Below, in pieces: positions 1-7,830 of a DNA stretch of 23,961 nt (position 1 is its first letter; the number at the start of each line of letters is the position of its first letter). The notes below the pieces were generated by a model, which was given only the letters and a program-made list of their open reading frames with translations, searched no databases and had not been told where the DNA came from. The translations under genes were made by a program, and so were the position numbers. The DNA comes from Phoronis ovalis. Lineage: Eukaryota > Phoronida > Phoronidae. The stretch covers positions 1 to 23,961 of the forward strand of contig JAOXYB010071167.1 of NCBI GenBank assembly GCA_028565635.1, given 5' to 3'.

Positions 1-92
1 TTTGGTGCGAAACCCGGAAAATGGGTTCGAATGGTAGGAAACAGGTCCGCGAATGCAGATTGACGGTTCGAGTCTACGCTGGTTAGGTAGGC
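1..92 (-). CDS. Possible additional alternative 3' exon, cut by the window edge
   Basis: On the minus strand a pyrimidine-rich acceptor (gtttttacag) at 93-94 is followed by GC and then an open frame of 30 codons to the window edge. The exon would start in the same phase as the two zinc-finger terminal exons (G|GC = Gly). The reading begins L-P-N-Q-R-R-L-E-P and has no C2H2 pattern before the edge. The stretch is unusually CpG-rich for this window, with about nine CpGs in 92 bases. A second frame is also open, so the frame is not proven. It could be a third alternative 3' end whose fingers lie outside the window, or an unrelated repeat. Two tRNA B-box-like strings (around 24-33 and 63-73) do not form a tRNA T-arm. 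Confidence 0.25.
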
Positions 93-490
93 CTGTAAAA
101 ACATATTATCAAGGAGATGTATTAAACTATATTCCAAGAAAAATTCTAAACATTAACACTTATTTTTATATTTTGAAAATTTGTCACGATTTCTATTAAA
201 TGTTTACTTGGATTGCATGTGTAAGATCAGGGGATGCTAGAACAGCCGTGCATGAGAAAACTGAATGTTGCTTTGTAAATAGTTTACACAAAGTTAACAC
301 AAAATATTCAACAATAATGCTGTATGTTTTTCAAATGCAACAAAAATCAGTGTGTCTCAAAAAGTACTAACAATACGAGTTCTTTTATATCTGTGTTAAA
401 ATTCCGAAACAAATAACATTTCACTCCTTTGTAGTTCGTGGACTAGACTTTGCATGTATTGAAATGATATTCCAGTTCTTCTGATATGCA
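93..490. other. Non-coding AT-rich stretch
   Basis: No open frame, splice-bounded exon or recognisable repeat is visible here. If the edge exon at 1-92 is real, this is intron of the minus-strand zinc-finger gene. Otherwise it is sequence downstream of it. Confidence 0.5.
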
Positions 491-499
491 TTGCTGTCT

Positions 500-592
500 T
501 TTTCATTTTTGTTATACAACGCTTCTCTTTCCAAGAGTTAGCATGTGAGCACAAATATCCTGTTTTCACAAAATCCTGCAGATCACATATTC
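500..592 (-). pseudogene. Possible old relic of a zinc-finger exon
   Basis: Read on the minus strand, one frame gives I-C-D-L-Q-D-F-V-K-T-G-Y-L-C-S-H-A-N. This lines up, with one extra residue, with the second finger of the intact exon at 1305-1471 (I-C-G-K-D-F-N-R-R-D-V-L-S-R-H-M-K-N). It keeps a Cys, the DF, the Leu and the first His. A partner finger is not recognisable. The similarity is short and could be chance. It is listed because better-preserved relics lie immediately beside it. Confidence 0.25.
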
Positions 593-599
593 AACTGCT

Positions 600-770
600 C
601 TTCCCAATTTTATAAAACACTGCAGGTCCTATGAATGTTCACTATTTTTGTATAACAGTTTGATTAAGTTTGTCAATTTAAACCATTTCAACCTGGACAA
701 CGATGTAAAGCTCCCCAAATACTTTTGCTCAAAGTAAACCAAAAGTTTTAAAATCTTTTTTTTGAGAACT
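600..770 (-). pseudogene. Decayed tandem copy of the C2H2 zinc-finger exon (copy 2)
   Basis: On the minus strand this DNA aligns with the intact finger exon at 954-1144. Shared blocks include ctttacatcgttgtccag against gttttacaccgttgtccag, and gaacattcatagga against gcgcattcccagga. The translated start F-E-Q-K-Y-L-G matches F-K-E-R-H-L-G of the intact exon. One extra base in the run before agctttacatcg then shifts the frame, so the Cys-x2-Cys of the finger is lost in the continuous reading. A plausible acceptor (ataaatgtag) survives at the upstream end near 767. The copy cannot encode a zinc finger as it stands. Confidence 0.6.
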
Positions 771-802
771 GCTACATTTATATAACTTACATATGCTGTA
801 GA

Positions 803-953
803 TCCTGTGAAGGCACATTCTCCATACAAAGTGTAAATACGATTCGTTGGGTAAGAGTATGAAAAGTGAAGCTTCTTGAAAGATTCTCTACTAAAACTAG
901 GATTGCAAATGAAATAAGGGTGTACAATTCCTAGATTCTCCTCTTCAAAGCTA
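803..953 (-). pseudogene. Decayed tandem copy of the C2H2 zinc-finger exon (copy 1)
   Basis: This copy abuts the stop codon of the intact exon at 954-1144. The translation runs F-E-E-E-N-L-G-I-V-H-P-Y-F-I-C-N-P-S-F-S against F-K-E-R-H-L-G-V-L-H-R-C-P-V-C-N-R-S-F-T of the intact second finger. The first zinc-ligand Cys has become Tyr and both zinc-ligand His residues are not conserved. Nucleotide similarity is obvious, for example taaaactaggattgcaaat against taaaactacgattgcacac on the plus strand. There seems to be a further partial duplication or insertion near its 3' end, where a tatggagaatgtgcc block again resembles tatgaagagtgcgca of the exon. Together with copy 2 it sits in one long open frame (629-994), which I read as relic rather than gene. 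Confidence 0.65.
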
Positions 954-1144
954 CTATGCCCTAAGCAAATACGGTAAATCCTGGGAATGCGCACTCTTCA
1001 TATGGAGTCTCAGGGAGGTTCGTCGAGTAAAACTACGATTGCACACTGGACAACGGTGTAAAACTCCGAGATGTCTTTCCTTAAAGTGAGCCTTCATATG
1101 GTCCTTTCTCCTGATTCGAACTTGACACAGAGTACATAACAGGC
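954..1144 (-). CDS. Alternative 3'-terminal exon A: two C2H2 zinc fingers, intact
   Basis: A clear acceptor (ttcttgcctttgtag) precedes GC CTG TTA TGT, and the exon ends at TAG (956-954). It adds Gly plus 62 residues to the shared 408-residue body. Finger 1 is C-T-L-C, 12 residues, H, 4 residues, H. Finger 2 is C-P-V-C, 12 residues, H, 4 residues, H. Both have the canonical C2H2 spacing. The linker between them (L-G-V-L-H-R) is not the usual TGEKP, and this paired non-TGEKP arrangement is typical of lola- and tramtrack-type factors. The C-terminal tail is Q-D-L-P-Y-L-L-R-A. The phase equals that of exon B, and B ends in its own stop, so the two must be alternatives. Decayed duplicates of this exon follow directly downstream. 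Confidence 0.85.
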
Positions 1145-4100
1145 CTACAAAGGCAAGAACAATGCATGTCACTGGCTGTCAGCATCTAGGCGACCAAACT
1201 TGTTCTGCGCATAAAAACCTCAACCAAAGACACTGACTATGACAATCACGGAATCACTACAACAAGGTTGCAGTTTTCCATATCTTGAATGACAATTATT
1301 ATGATTAAATTACAGTGTGGTGATTTTTCATGTGCCGTGACAAGACATCCCGACGGTTGAAATCCTTCCCACAAATTAAACATAACCATGTTTCTCCCGA
1401 GTGTGCTCGCAGATGTCGAATAATGTGAGCTCGTCGTTGTATTTTACTTCCACATATTTTGCATTCGAAGCCTACAAAAAGTTAGAAGTCTGACATGATA
1501 TACAAGTTCTCCTTTCTCCTTATACTCATCATAGAAACAGTAAACTTCAGAATGGAAATACAATTTCCTGTCGTGGAGGTTTTGTTTCTGTGCACATGCA
1601 AGTGAACCAAATACCATACAAGAGTGTCTTGTTATACGATACCATTCAAGAATGTCTCTATATACAGATCTCCCAGTTAAGTTTGCACACTATTTGCAAT
1701 ACCATTTAGTGTGCAAATATAACATAGATTGCTGCCAACCATCATTTATCTTTGTTGGTTTTGCCTCATTCCACTCCGAGTCATTCCAACAGTTCTGCTC
1801 TCGTTTCAAACTTATAAGCACAACAGACCTGCTTCAACCTGTTTCCCCAGGTCCATTCAAACTAGCAACTTCTACATGGATTTCATAGTCCAGTTTTCTA
1901 TCATCTGCTGTATAACATGATCTTATATAAGAGCAGGTGATGAATATAGCCCACGGTACTAGCATCAAAGATGAGTTTCACCCATAAAATCGTATTGACA
2001 AGAAACGTATCGTCCCCATTAGTTGTATGCACACGTAAAGCTAACCTAAGCTTTGACGGCCTTCATTTCTGCATGCAAGATGATGATAATTAGGCTACAG
2101 ATAATTAAAATTATATTGGGGATGGATATTCACCGATTCCTTGTAACATCAAAATTACATGTTTTAAACTTTTACATTGCAAAGTAGCCTACATTACACG
2201 CTATAACTAGCATATTAGTTTTTCTGTCCAATAATATTAAATATAGTTCTACAAAGAAGTCAAATGTAAATGGTTAATATAACATCATTGGTACATAATA
2301 AACTAACAGTCGAAGCAATGATATGTATAATAGTATATATGTTCACTGAGAGACAAATAAATACAACCTTCCCTGCTAAATGACCCCTCTACTACCAGTC
2401 CTTATTTAGTCCTATAATGTAGTGTTTACTCTTGCTATCTAGTAAGAAACAACAATTTTCATGTGCTCAGTGCTTTGTACAAAATACAGGGTGCTTAGTG
2501 CTACCAAATCGCAAATTAATTCAGTGTCTAATTGAGTTACCAGAATTTACAACATATACCGTACTATGTTACAACAGTAATATTCAGTATGGAAAAAAGC
2601 CATGATTACATTAATTTTTGTAGTAATGAGTACTACACTACTCTATGTCCATACTCTTAACATTTACTGTCCACATACTTAATATGAAGTTCGAAGAATT
2701 TTTGAGCTGCAGATTGAGTATTTTTGAACACTGACAGCAAAAAATAATGGAAAAATGAGCAAAAGCAGGAGTCTCCCACTGACCATATAGAAATACCTTT
2801 AATAGGTTTTTGTATGATACACTCTTGTAAATTAAGAAATATATGCAAGAAAGCTATTAATTAATTCACCCACCTGATTCTGTTTGCACTGTGTGGGTGT
2901 TCAATAAGTCATTTACAGAGTCTTTACTTGGTATTCCACCAGGTGACAGACTGGGTCTGCAAACATAAAACAATAGTTGACTGACACATTTGTTATCCCT
3001 TTTGAGTTAAGAGCTCTTCTGTGTTCAAAGTTTAAAGCTACATTTTATCACACTAACCAACCAAGAGGTTTAAATTAAATTGGGGTTGAAGTGCTCCATA
3101 AGTCTGATTCACAAATATTAAAAAAGGGCACAGAAATATTAAGCATTTCAAGTGTCGAGATATTGAAAGGAATAGATTGTGCTTGTGTATAATTATGCAT
3201 TTAGGATTTCAAAACGTAACTTGCTTGTATGTTCTAATAGTTTTAAAAATCAATGAAAGACTTCCTAACTTTATAACCACTACGAAATCCATTTGAATCA
3301 TTATTGGACAATTACGAAGAAAATAGTCATATGCTTGTCTCAAAGAAAATTGATGTCAACTTAGCAGGCATTGTGAGAGAACTTGATAGTTTTCAAAATA
3401 TTTTCTGTTAAGAGAGTTGGCAAATTAGAAAAAAAATAGTTAACCATTGACAATGGCATTGTATGATTAATACTAGATCATAAGTATATAATTATCTACA
3501 GTAGTACAATACTTACATTAAGCCAGGCACAATAGGTGACTGCGTGAATCCCCTAGGACGTTTACTATGACCAGCAGAAGAACCAGGACTTGTCGTTGAC
3601 ATACTTCTACTGTGCACTAATGTTGTAGGTATAATAGATTGAGGACTTGACTTAATTATAGCACTGTGTGACACCACTTCTAAAGAGGATGTGGCAGTAG
3701 TTTTATTAGAATCTGTTGCTATTATTAGGCCACTTGATGACGGCAAGTGATTGTCTGTGCTAACAAATTCGGGCATTCCTGGAAACACAGCTGAACCTGT
3801 CGAGTCCGGTAACCAAGAGCTAGTATTATCTGATTTGGATTCTCCTAATATATGATTATCATCTTCTGATTCGATGTGGTCCACTTCAACTTTTAAGCCT
3901 GACTGTTCTTCACTTTCAGGCTCTGTTTTTACAGCAGGCATGTCTGCATCAGATCTTTGTTCCATTTTAATGTCTTCAGTACTGCTGTTTAATTTTTCAT
4001 TGGTAGTTATCTCCCTGTCATGAGTATCATCCAGTTGTTCATATTCAGAACGAGTTACAGTATGTGGTACTGAAATCCTTAAAGGTTGAGAGACTAAATT

Positions 4101-5717
4101 TGACATGCTGTTCTCTGATTGGTCAGTTGCACCGGCTAAATTTTTACTTCTTATAATTGCATTTCTTAGAAGATTAGCAGCAACAGTTTTTGGGCGCAGT
4201 GGTCTACCACGTGCTCCATACATCTTAATGCTTCCTAAAGGGCGCCCTCGCTTTCGTACAGACGCAAGTCCATGTAAGTTATGCGGAAGCCCGAGTTCAT
4301 ATTGACCTTGAGAAGATCTTCCTTCCACAAAATGAGGATTGCTTACCAACATGGGTCTACTTTGTTCTAGCAATTCATGACTAGACATTGATGAATGCAT
4401 TTCTTTACGAAGATTTAGCACATTCCCTGATATAGATTGGTGTTGTCTTGGCCAGTGATCTGGATCTGTTGGTATGCTGGACTGCCATGCTGTATTCCCA
4501 TGATCTAATTCTGAAAAACAAATGCAAATTCTATGAACAATGCTATAAAATATACATAAACTATGAAGGAAATATAAACATAAATATGTTGTTTTAACAG
4601 CAACTTGTGGATCATCTGCCACACATTCACAGTATACTTGTCAGTATCAAAGGATTTATGAGTTGGAACAGTATTGAGGTTAGGGTATTGTTCTGTCATT
4701 AAAAATTATCCAGGGGAGAAGACCTGAAAATAATTATGATCATGTGGATACAGGTTCAGGTTTGCCCTGCCTGATAATTTTCAAAACAACTTATTGCAGA
4801 GATGCAAATAAATATCAGGTGAACATACTTTAAGCAGTTTAAGTGTTTTAAGAGACTTTGATACCAAAGACTAACAATTGTTGAAAGACTTTCATGCCTC
4901 ACGTCAAATATTTCTTATTTTTGCTAATGATTAAAATGCAAAAACATTTACATGTACAAGGAATGAAACATTTTACATACAAATATTTTTCGTCATGAAC
5001 ATTCATGTAGTGAATTACCATATAGTTCCTATTACGTCTCAAATCTTAGGTTTCACATATGGTATTGTCAAGTTCAATCAAGTATACTTAACCAAAACAT
5101 GTTAAGCCTTGTCATGATGACTTTGATATTCTCGCACTTTGCTTGCATAGCCCTACTCACAGCCGGGCCTAATTTACTAAAACAAACCTAGTCATCTGTA
5201 GCTAACAAAAGCTTGTGTGTATGAAGAAGACTTTCCGTGCCTAGCAATGCTCCAGATTGTCTCCATTTATTATTTAATGTCCAGTTAGGAAAATCTAATT
5301 ATTCGTTCTGCTACAAGATTTGTTAAAATTTAGTAAAAATTCTTTATATAACATATAACGTACATGAATTTACTACAGTCAAATGACAACCCAAATATCA
5401 GAATCTAAACGTGGATGATATAGAACAAAAGACAATATAATTCGAAAAGGTTTCTTTTTAGGACCATTATGTCAGTTGATTGCTTGATTAGGACAAGCTA
5501 TTCTGTCATTGGCATTATTTATATATTCTCTACGTTCATCAACCTACTTTGCTGACCATAAACAACACTTACCTTCACTTAATATCATATGTCCATAAAC
5601 TTTAAACTCCGCTACTTTGAGGTCTAACCAGGAGACAAAGTTTGCAACAACAGCACCTTTAGCTTGTATAATTAGTGAACAAAATGCCAATCGTAAATTG
5701 TCTATGTCTGATGCCAT
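954..5717 (-). CDS. Spliced gene model: AT-hook / C2H2 zinc-finger transcription factor with alternative 3' finger exons
   Basis: This is the span of a minus-strand gene built from exons at 5573-5717, 3517-4510, 2874-2956 and then either 1305-1471 or 954-1144. Every junction is GT/AG and every phase closes. G|AA gives Glu between exons 1 and 2, AT|A gives Ile between 2 and 3, and G|GC gives Gly into either last exon. The two products would be 462 and 470 residues. They share the first 408 (an unrecognised N terminus, two AT-hooks, an acidic SUMO-motif region, a Ser/Pro-rich linker) and differ only in a pair of C2H2 fingers. The family role inferred from this is sequence-specific DNA binding in the nucleus, with the isoform choosing the target. 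The exon plan resembles arthropod lola-type genes, but no BTB domain is visible. An upstream exon carrying one is possible, although an in-frame stop precedes the chosen start. Exon joining is inferred from phase and motif only, without transcript evidence. Confidence 0.75.
1305..1471 (-). CDS. Alternative 3'-terminal exon B: two C2H2 zinc fingers, intact
   Basis: An acceptor (ttctaactttttgtag) at 1472-1473 precedes GC TTC GAA TGC, and the exon ends at TAA (1307-1305), adding Gly plus 54 residues. Finger 1 is C-K-I-C, 12 residues, H, 3 residues, H. It is joined by a short S-G-E-T-W linker to finger 2, C-L-I-C-G-K-D-F-N-R-R-D-V-L-S-R-H, 4 residues, H. The frame is open throughout and the zinc ligands are complete. 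It is too short to be a conventional long ORF but has all the marks of a real coding exon. It lies closer to the shared exons than exon A, so isoform A requires skipping B. DNA binding by the two fingers is a family-level inference. Confidence 0.85.
1472..2873 (-). other. Intron between the shared exons and the alternative finger exons
   Basis: This is AT-rich sequence between the donor at 2873 and the acceptor at 1472. Plus-strand open frames near 1652-1920 show no coding character. On the minus strand around 1780-1860 one frame reads V-C-C-A-Y-K-F-E-T-R-A-E-L-L-E-stop, which keeps C-x3-F-x5-L spacing of a C2H2 finger but ends in a stop where His is expected. This may be one more dead finger exon. 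Nothing else stands out. Confidence 0.5.
2874..2956 (-). CDS. Exon 3 of the zinc-finger gene: Ser/Pro-rich linker
   Basis: This 83-nt exon is bounded by acceptor ttatgtttgcag and donor tcag|gtgggt. It begins with the last base of an Ile codon (AT|A). It then codes 27 residues starting P-S-L-S-P-G-G-I-P-S-K and ending V-Q-T-E-S, and leaves a G that becomes Gly with either terminal exon. Both other frames contain stops or break the joins, so the frame is well supported. No domain is recognisable. It links the disordered regulatory body to the chosen fingers. It is the splice hub from which the alternative 3' ends are selected. Confidence 0.75.
2957..3516 (-). other. Intron between exons 2 and 3
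   Basis: AT-rich non-coding sequence between the gtaagt donor at 3516-3515 and the acceptor ending at 2957. No repeat, ORF or other structure is noticed. Confidence 0.6.
3517..4510 (-). CDS. Exon 2 of the zinc-finger gene: AT-hooks and acidic SUMO-motif region
   Basis: This 994-nt exon is the main coding body (330 full codons). It starts after acceptor catttgtttttcag and ends at donor AT|gtaagt. In predicted-protein numbering, two AT-hook cores lie at about 134-139 (R-K-R-G-R-P) and 149-155 (R-G-R-P-L-R-P). They are expected to bind the minor groove of AT-rich DNA. An acidic stretch at about 227-266 holds three psi-K-x-E SUMO consensus sites: I-K-M-E, V-K-T-E and L-K-V-E. The rest is Ser/Thr-rich and predicted disordered, with a small basic patch (S-K-R-P-R) near 368. 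No BTB, KRAB or other folded domain is seen. The open frame continues upstream of the acceptor only as intron read-through. A chromatin-associated transcription factor is the reasonable reading; the orthologue is not identified. Confidence 0.85.
4511..5572 (-). other. Intron between exons 1 and 2
   Basis: AT-rich, about 1.06 kb, from the gtaagt donor at 5572 to the acceptor ending at 4511. I see no further exon with matching phase and no clear repeat. Confidence 0.6.
5573..5717 (-). CDS. Exon 1 (start exon) of the zinc-finger gene
   Basis: It runs from ATG (5717-5715) to donor GAA G|gtaagt. It encodes 48 residues beginning M-A-S-D-I-D-N-L-R-L and ending G-H-M-I-L-S-E, with the spare G completing Glu with exon 2. 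TAA lies in frame two codons before the ATG, which fixes the start unless an unrecognised acceptor (atttag just before the ATG, with a poor pyrimidine tract) joins an upstream exon. The segment looks like a compact amphipathic, mixed helix/strand module (A-K-G-A-V-V-A-N-F-V-S-W-L-D) rather than disorder. I do not recognise the family and it is not a BTB domain. Plus-strand frames here are shadows. Confidence 0.65.
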
Positions 5718-6435
5718 TCTAAATTACGAGTTCAAGTTTTGCTTCTTCACAGCATCTGGTGTTTTTACCTTTATGAAATTAAAAATATATAAATTATACA
5801 ACTGTAATTAGTTTTATATTTATTATCCAAATTTCAGAAAACCCTAATGATAATAACTATATTTTGTATTGCTTAAACTTATTTCCGGGGCTTATTTCGT
5901 GCACTGACAACTGCAAGCAAGGAAATTCAATAAATTATCTACACATGTATTCAACCCAGATTTCAAGCACCACGGATGCGGGTCCAGTTTTTTCCCGCAT
6001 GAGCACCAGCAGTTTTCCTGTCTTCTGCGGATGACAATGAAGTAAAAGTTCGTCACAAAAACTGAACACAAAGCTAAATTTATTAGTATTAAATCAGTCA
6101 CTGTCAGAATCCCGGTATTTTACTAATATCGTCGGATACTATAAACAGTTAATGGTTACACCTCTGTCAACATTAAAAGTTCATTAAAACTGGGTAAAAT
6201 AGTAACCCGGCTGCTGCCCTTAACTCTCAAGATCTTTCAATGTCGGACGAAGTCTGTAAATTAAATTTCTGCGTGAATGTAATTTGACACCTACCGATTC
6301 CTTCAGAACTTAATCGGGAATGCGGGTCAAAAATTGTGAGAAAATTATCTGAGTTTTAGTTACTCAGAAACGAGAAATTATATCAGTCTTGTTTTAGCTG
6401 ATTTCTACGTCTTTTTTGCTGTTTAACTCGCTCAC
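5718..6435. promoter_or_regulatory. CpG-richer upstream region of the zinc-finger gene
   Basis: After about 160 AT-rich bases, the stretch from about 5885 to 6350 has clearly more CpG than the surrounding sequence (ccgggg, gatgcggg, cccgcatg, gtcggac, atgcgggtc). This fits the promoter or 5' UTR of the minus-strand gene. No TATA box can be fixed. The minus-strand open frame at 5892-6101 overlaps it and is treated separately as a possible relic. Confidence 0.35.
5920..6040 (-). pseudogene. Cysteine/histidine-rich fragment, possible retroelement relic
   Basis: On the minus strand an open frame contains C-W-C-S-C-G-K-K-L-D-P-H-P-W-C followed by L-K-S-G-L-N-T-C. The C-x-C-G...D-P-H-x2-C arrangement looks like a small zinc-binding motif. 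I recall similar short Cys/His motifs in uncharacterised proteins of invertebrate retroelements, but that is memory, unchecked. No flanking pol-like sequence or target-site duplication is seen, and the frame is short. It could equally be chance within a CpG-rich promoter. Confidence 0.2.
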
Positions 6436-6550
6436 CTTTTATATTCAGATCTTAGCATCTACACGAGAAGTTCGCGTTTTAAAGCAGGAGATATTGCACT
6501 TCCATCAATTTGACTACAAAGATGGCCACGCTGATACTGACGACGCCTGG
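6436..6550 (-). other. Candidate 5' UTR exon of the zinc-finger gene (outer end uncertain)
   Basis: A good minus-strand donor (ataaaag|gtgagc) ends this segment at 6436. Upstream of it is a CpG-containing stretch with a YY1-like core (plus strand aaagatggccacg, 6519-6531). Read as minus-strand leader it would contain a short upstream frame M-E-V-Q-Y-L-L-L-stop. The same bases read on the plus strand are open (T-R-E-V-R-V-L-K-Q-E-I-L...) but lack a donor and run into AT-rich nonsense, so the strand is not settled. The outer boundary is a guess. Confidence 0.25.
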
Positions 6551-7755
6551 TGGAAGAATATAATATTAAATAATAATAATCAAAATAACATTTTAAAATC
6601 AAATGCAAACCGTAACATTGTTAAAACTAATATAGTTTTCAACAATGATAAATATGCCGTGATGCTGTTGAGAATTTATTTCCCTGATACATATTTTTGT
6701 TGAACTAATTCTTGAACTGAATGAATTTTTATGATGATAATAAACAACAATGCGAACTGGCCAGGGCACTGTTAAAATATCATGAAGATTTTATAAATAA
6801 TTTTGTCTTCTTTTAATTTTTCAGTAAAGGGTCTCATGATATTTTCCAAAATTTTGTTTACATTTATTCACTGTTTAAAATTCATATTTCACTGAAATTG
6901 ATGAACAGTTAAAATAAAAAAAACTTATTGAAACAAAACAAATTTAACATGTATGCTTAATTTTAATTGGTAGAATTATTATTTACAGTCTACAATTTTT
7001 GGTAGAATATTTAACAGAACATTTTTGTTAACTTTTAAATATTAAACAGATTTGGCTAAACATTGGTAAATGAATAATTGTTAGCTCAGAGTGACAGTTA
7101 AGCAAATTCTTTAAATAACATATGTGTATACTGGAGTATGATGTAATTCTGCAACCAAAAATCCATCTAGGCTATTAGTCATCTTAGAATTCTCTACAGC
7201 AAAACCAGTTTGACGGATTCCATTATTTATTAGTCAGCAACTGGTTATTTTTTTTGCACTAAGACATTGAGATTAAAAGTTTGAAAATAAAAAACAATTT
7301 ATTGGCAATTTGATTGTTTTATACATTATTAACTTTTAACTGAACTTTTTGTTCCTTTTCAGAATAATCAAAAGCAGCTCTCGAAAAATGTGATTCTAAA
7401 TACATGATGTCATTGAAAAGTTAAGCATAAGCATGTGATTTTATGCACAAAATTAAGCTGGGAATTTTGTTAGTTTTGCAGTTTTATTTCAATATTTGTG
7501 TGTACTGTTTTTCAATTTTTAAATTACTGCTTTCAATGGAAATATCTATTATTTTTTATATATTTTAAGAACTAAAAAATAATAGATAATTATTACTATA
7601 AGTAATTTGATATCCTATTATGGTGTGTATAATAATTTTTTTAAAATAGCATAAACGAAACCAAAGCATGTGATCAACAGCTCCCTTTTTAAATAAAATC
7701 TGCCCCAAGTTAATTATTTTTACCGATAGATGTCTCTAGTTATGGGAAAGGTCAC
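6551..7755. other. AT-rich intergenic spacer between divergent genes
   Basis: Low-GC sequence with many A/T homopolymer tracts. No splice-bounded exon, ORF of coding character or clear repeat is seen. It separates the candidate upstream regions of the minus-strand zinc-finger gene and the plus-strand gene. Confidence 0.5.
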
Positions 7756-7830
7756 CCTGACAACTATACGGCATAGCCGCCATGTTGTGACGTAGAACCC
7801 CTGCGAAGTAGCCATTTTATGTCCGTGTAC
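7756..7830 (+). promoter_or_regulatory. Promoter patch of the plus-strand gene
   Basis: Within about 70 bases lie a half-site aaggtca (7747-7753, just upstream), a YY1-like gccgccatgttg (its complement contains CATGGCGGC), a CRE-like tgacgta and another YY1-like gtagccatttta. CpG density rises sharply from here to about 8070 compared with the AT-rich surroundings. This is the pattern of a TATA-less animal promoter. The transcription start is probably near 7790-7830 but cannot be fixed. Binding by these factors is inferred from motif shape only. Confidence 0.45.

Noticed and set aside
24-80. tRNA or tRNA-derived SINE suggested by two GGTTCGA strings
   Set aside because: The flanks do not pair into a T-arm and no A box or acceptor stem is seen.
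629-994. 121-residue minus-strand open frame as a separate gene
   Set aside because: It is made of decayed copies of the neighbouring zinc-finger exon, with lost ligands and a frameshift, and has no start context or splice partner of its own.
1652-1920. Overlapping plus-strand open frames of 63-78 residues
   Set aside because: They lie in the intron of the minus-strand gene, with no domain, splice site or composition support.
4105-4305. 66-residue plus-strand open frame
   Set aside because: Antisense shadow of the AT-hook-coding exon.
5617-5811. 64-residue plus-strand open frame
   Set aside because: Antisense to exon 1, whose minus-strand frame joins the other exons in phase.
6416-6703. 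95-residue plus-strand frame containing T-R-E-V-R-V-L-K-Q-E
   Set aside because: The first part looks protein-like and follows an acceptor-like ttatattcag. It has no donor, and the second half is AT-driven Asn/Lys/Ile. The minus strand offers an equally good donor here.
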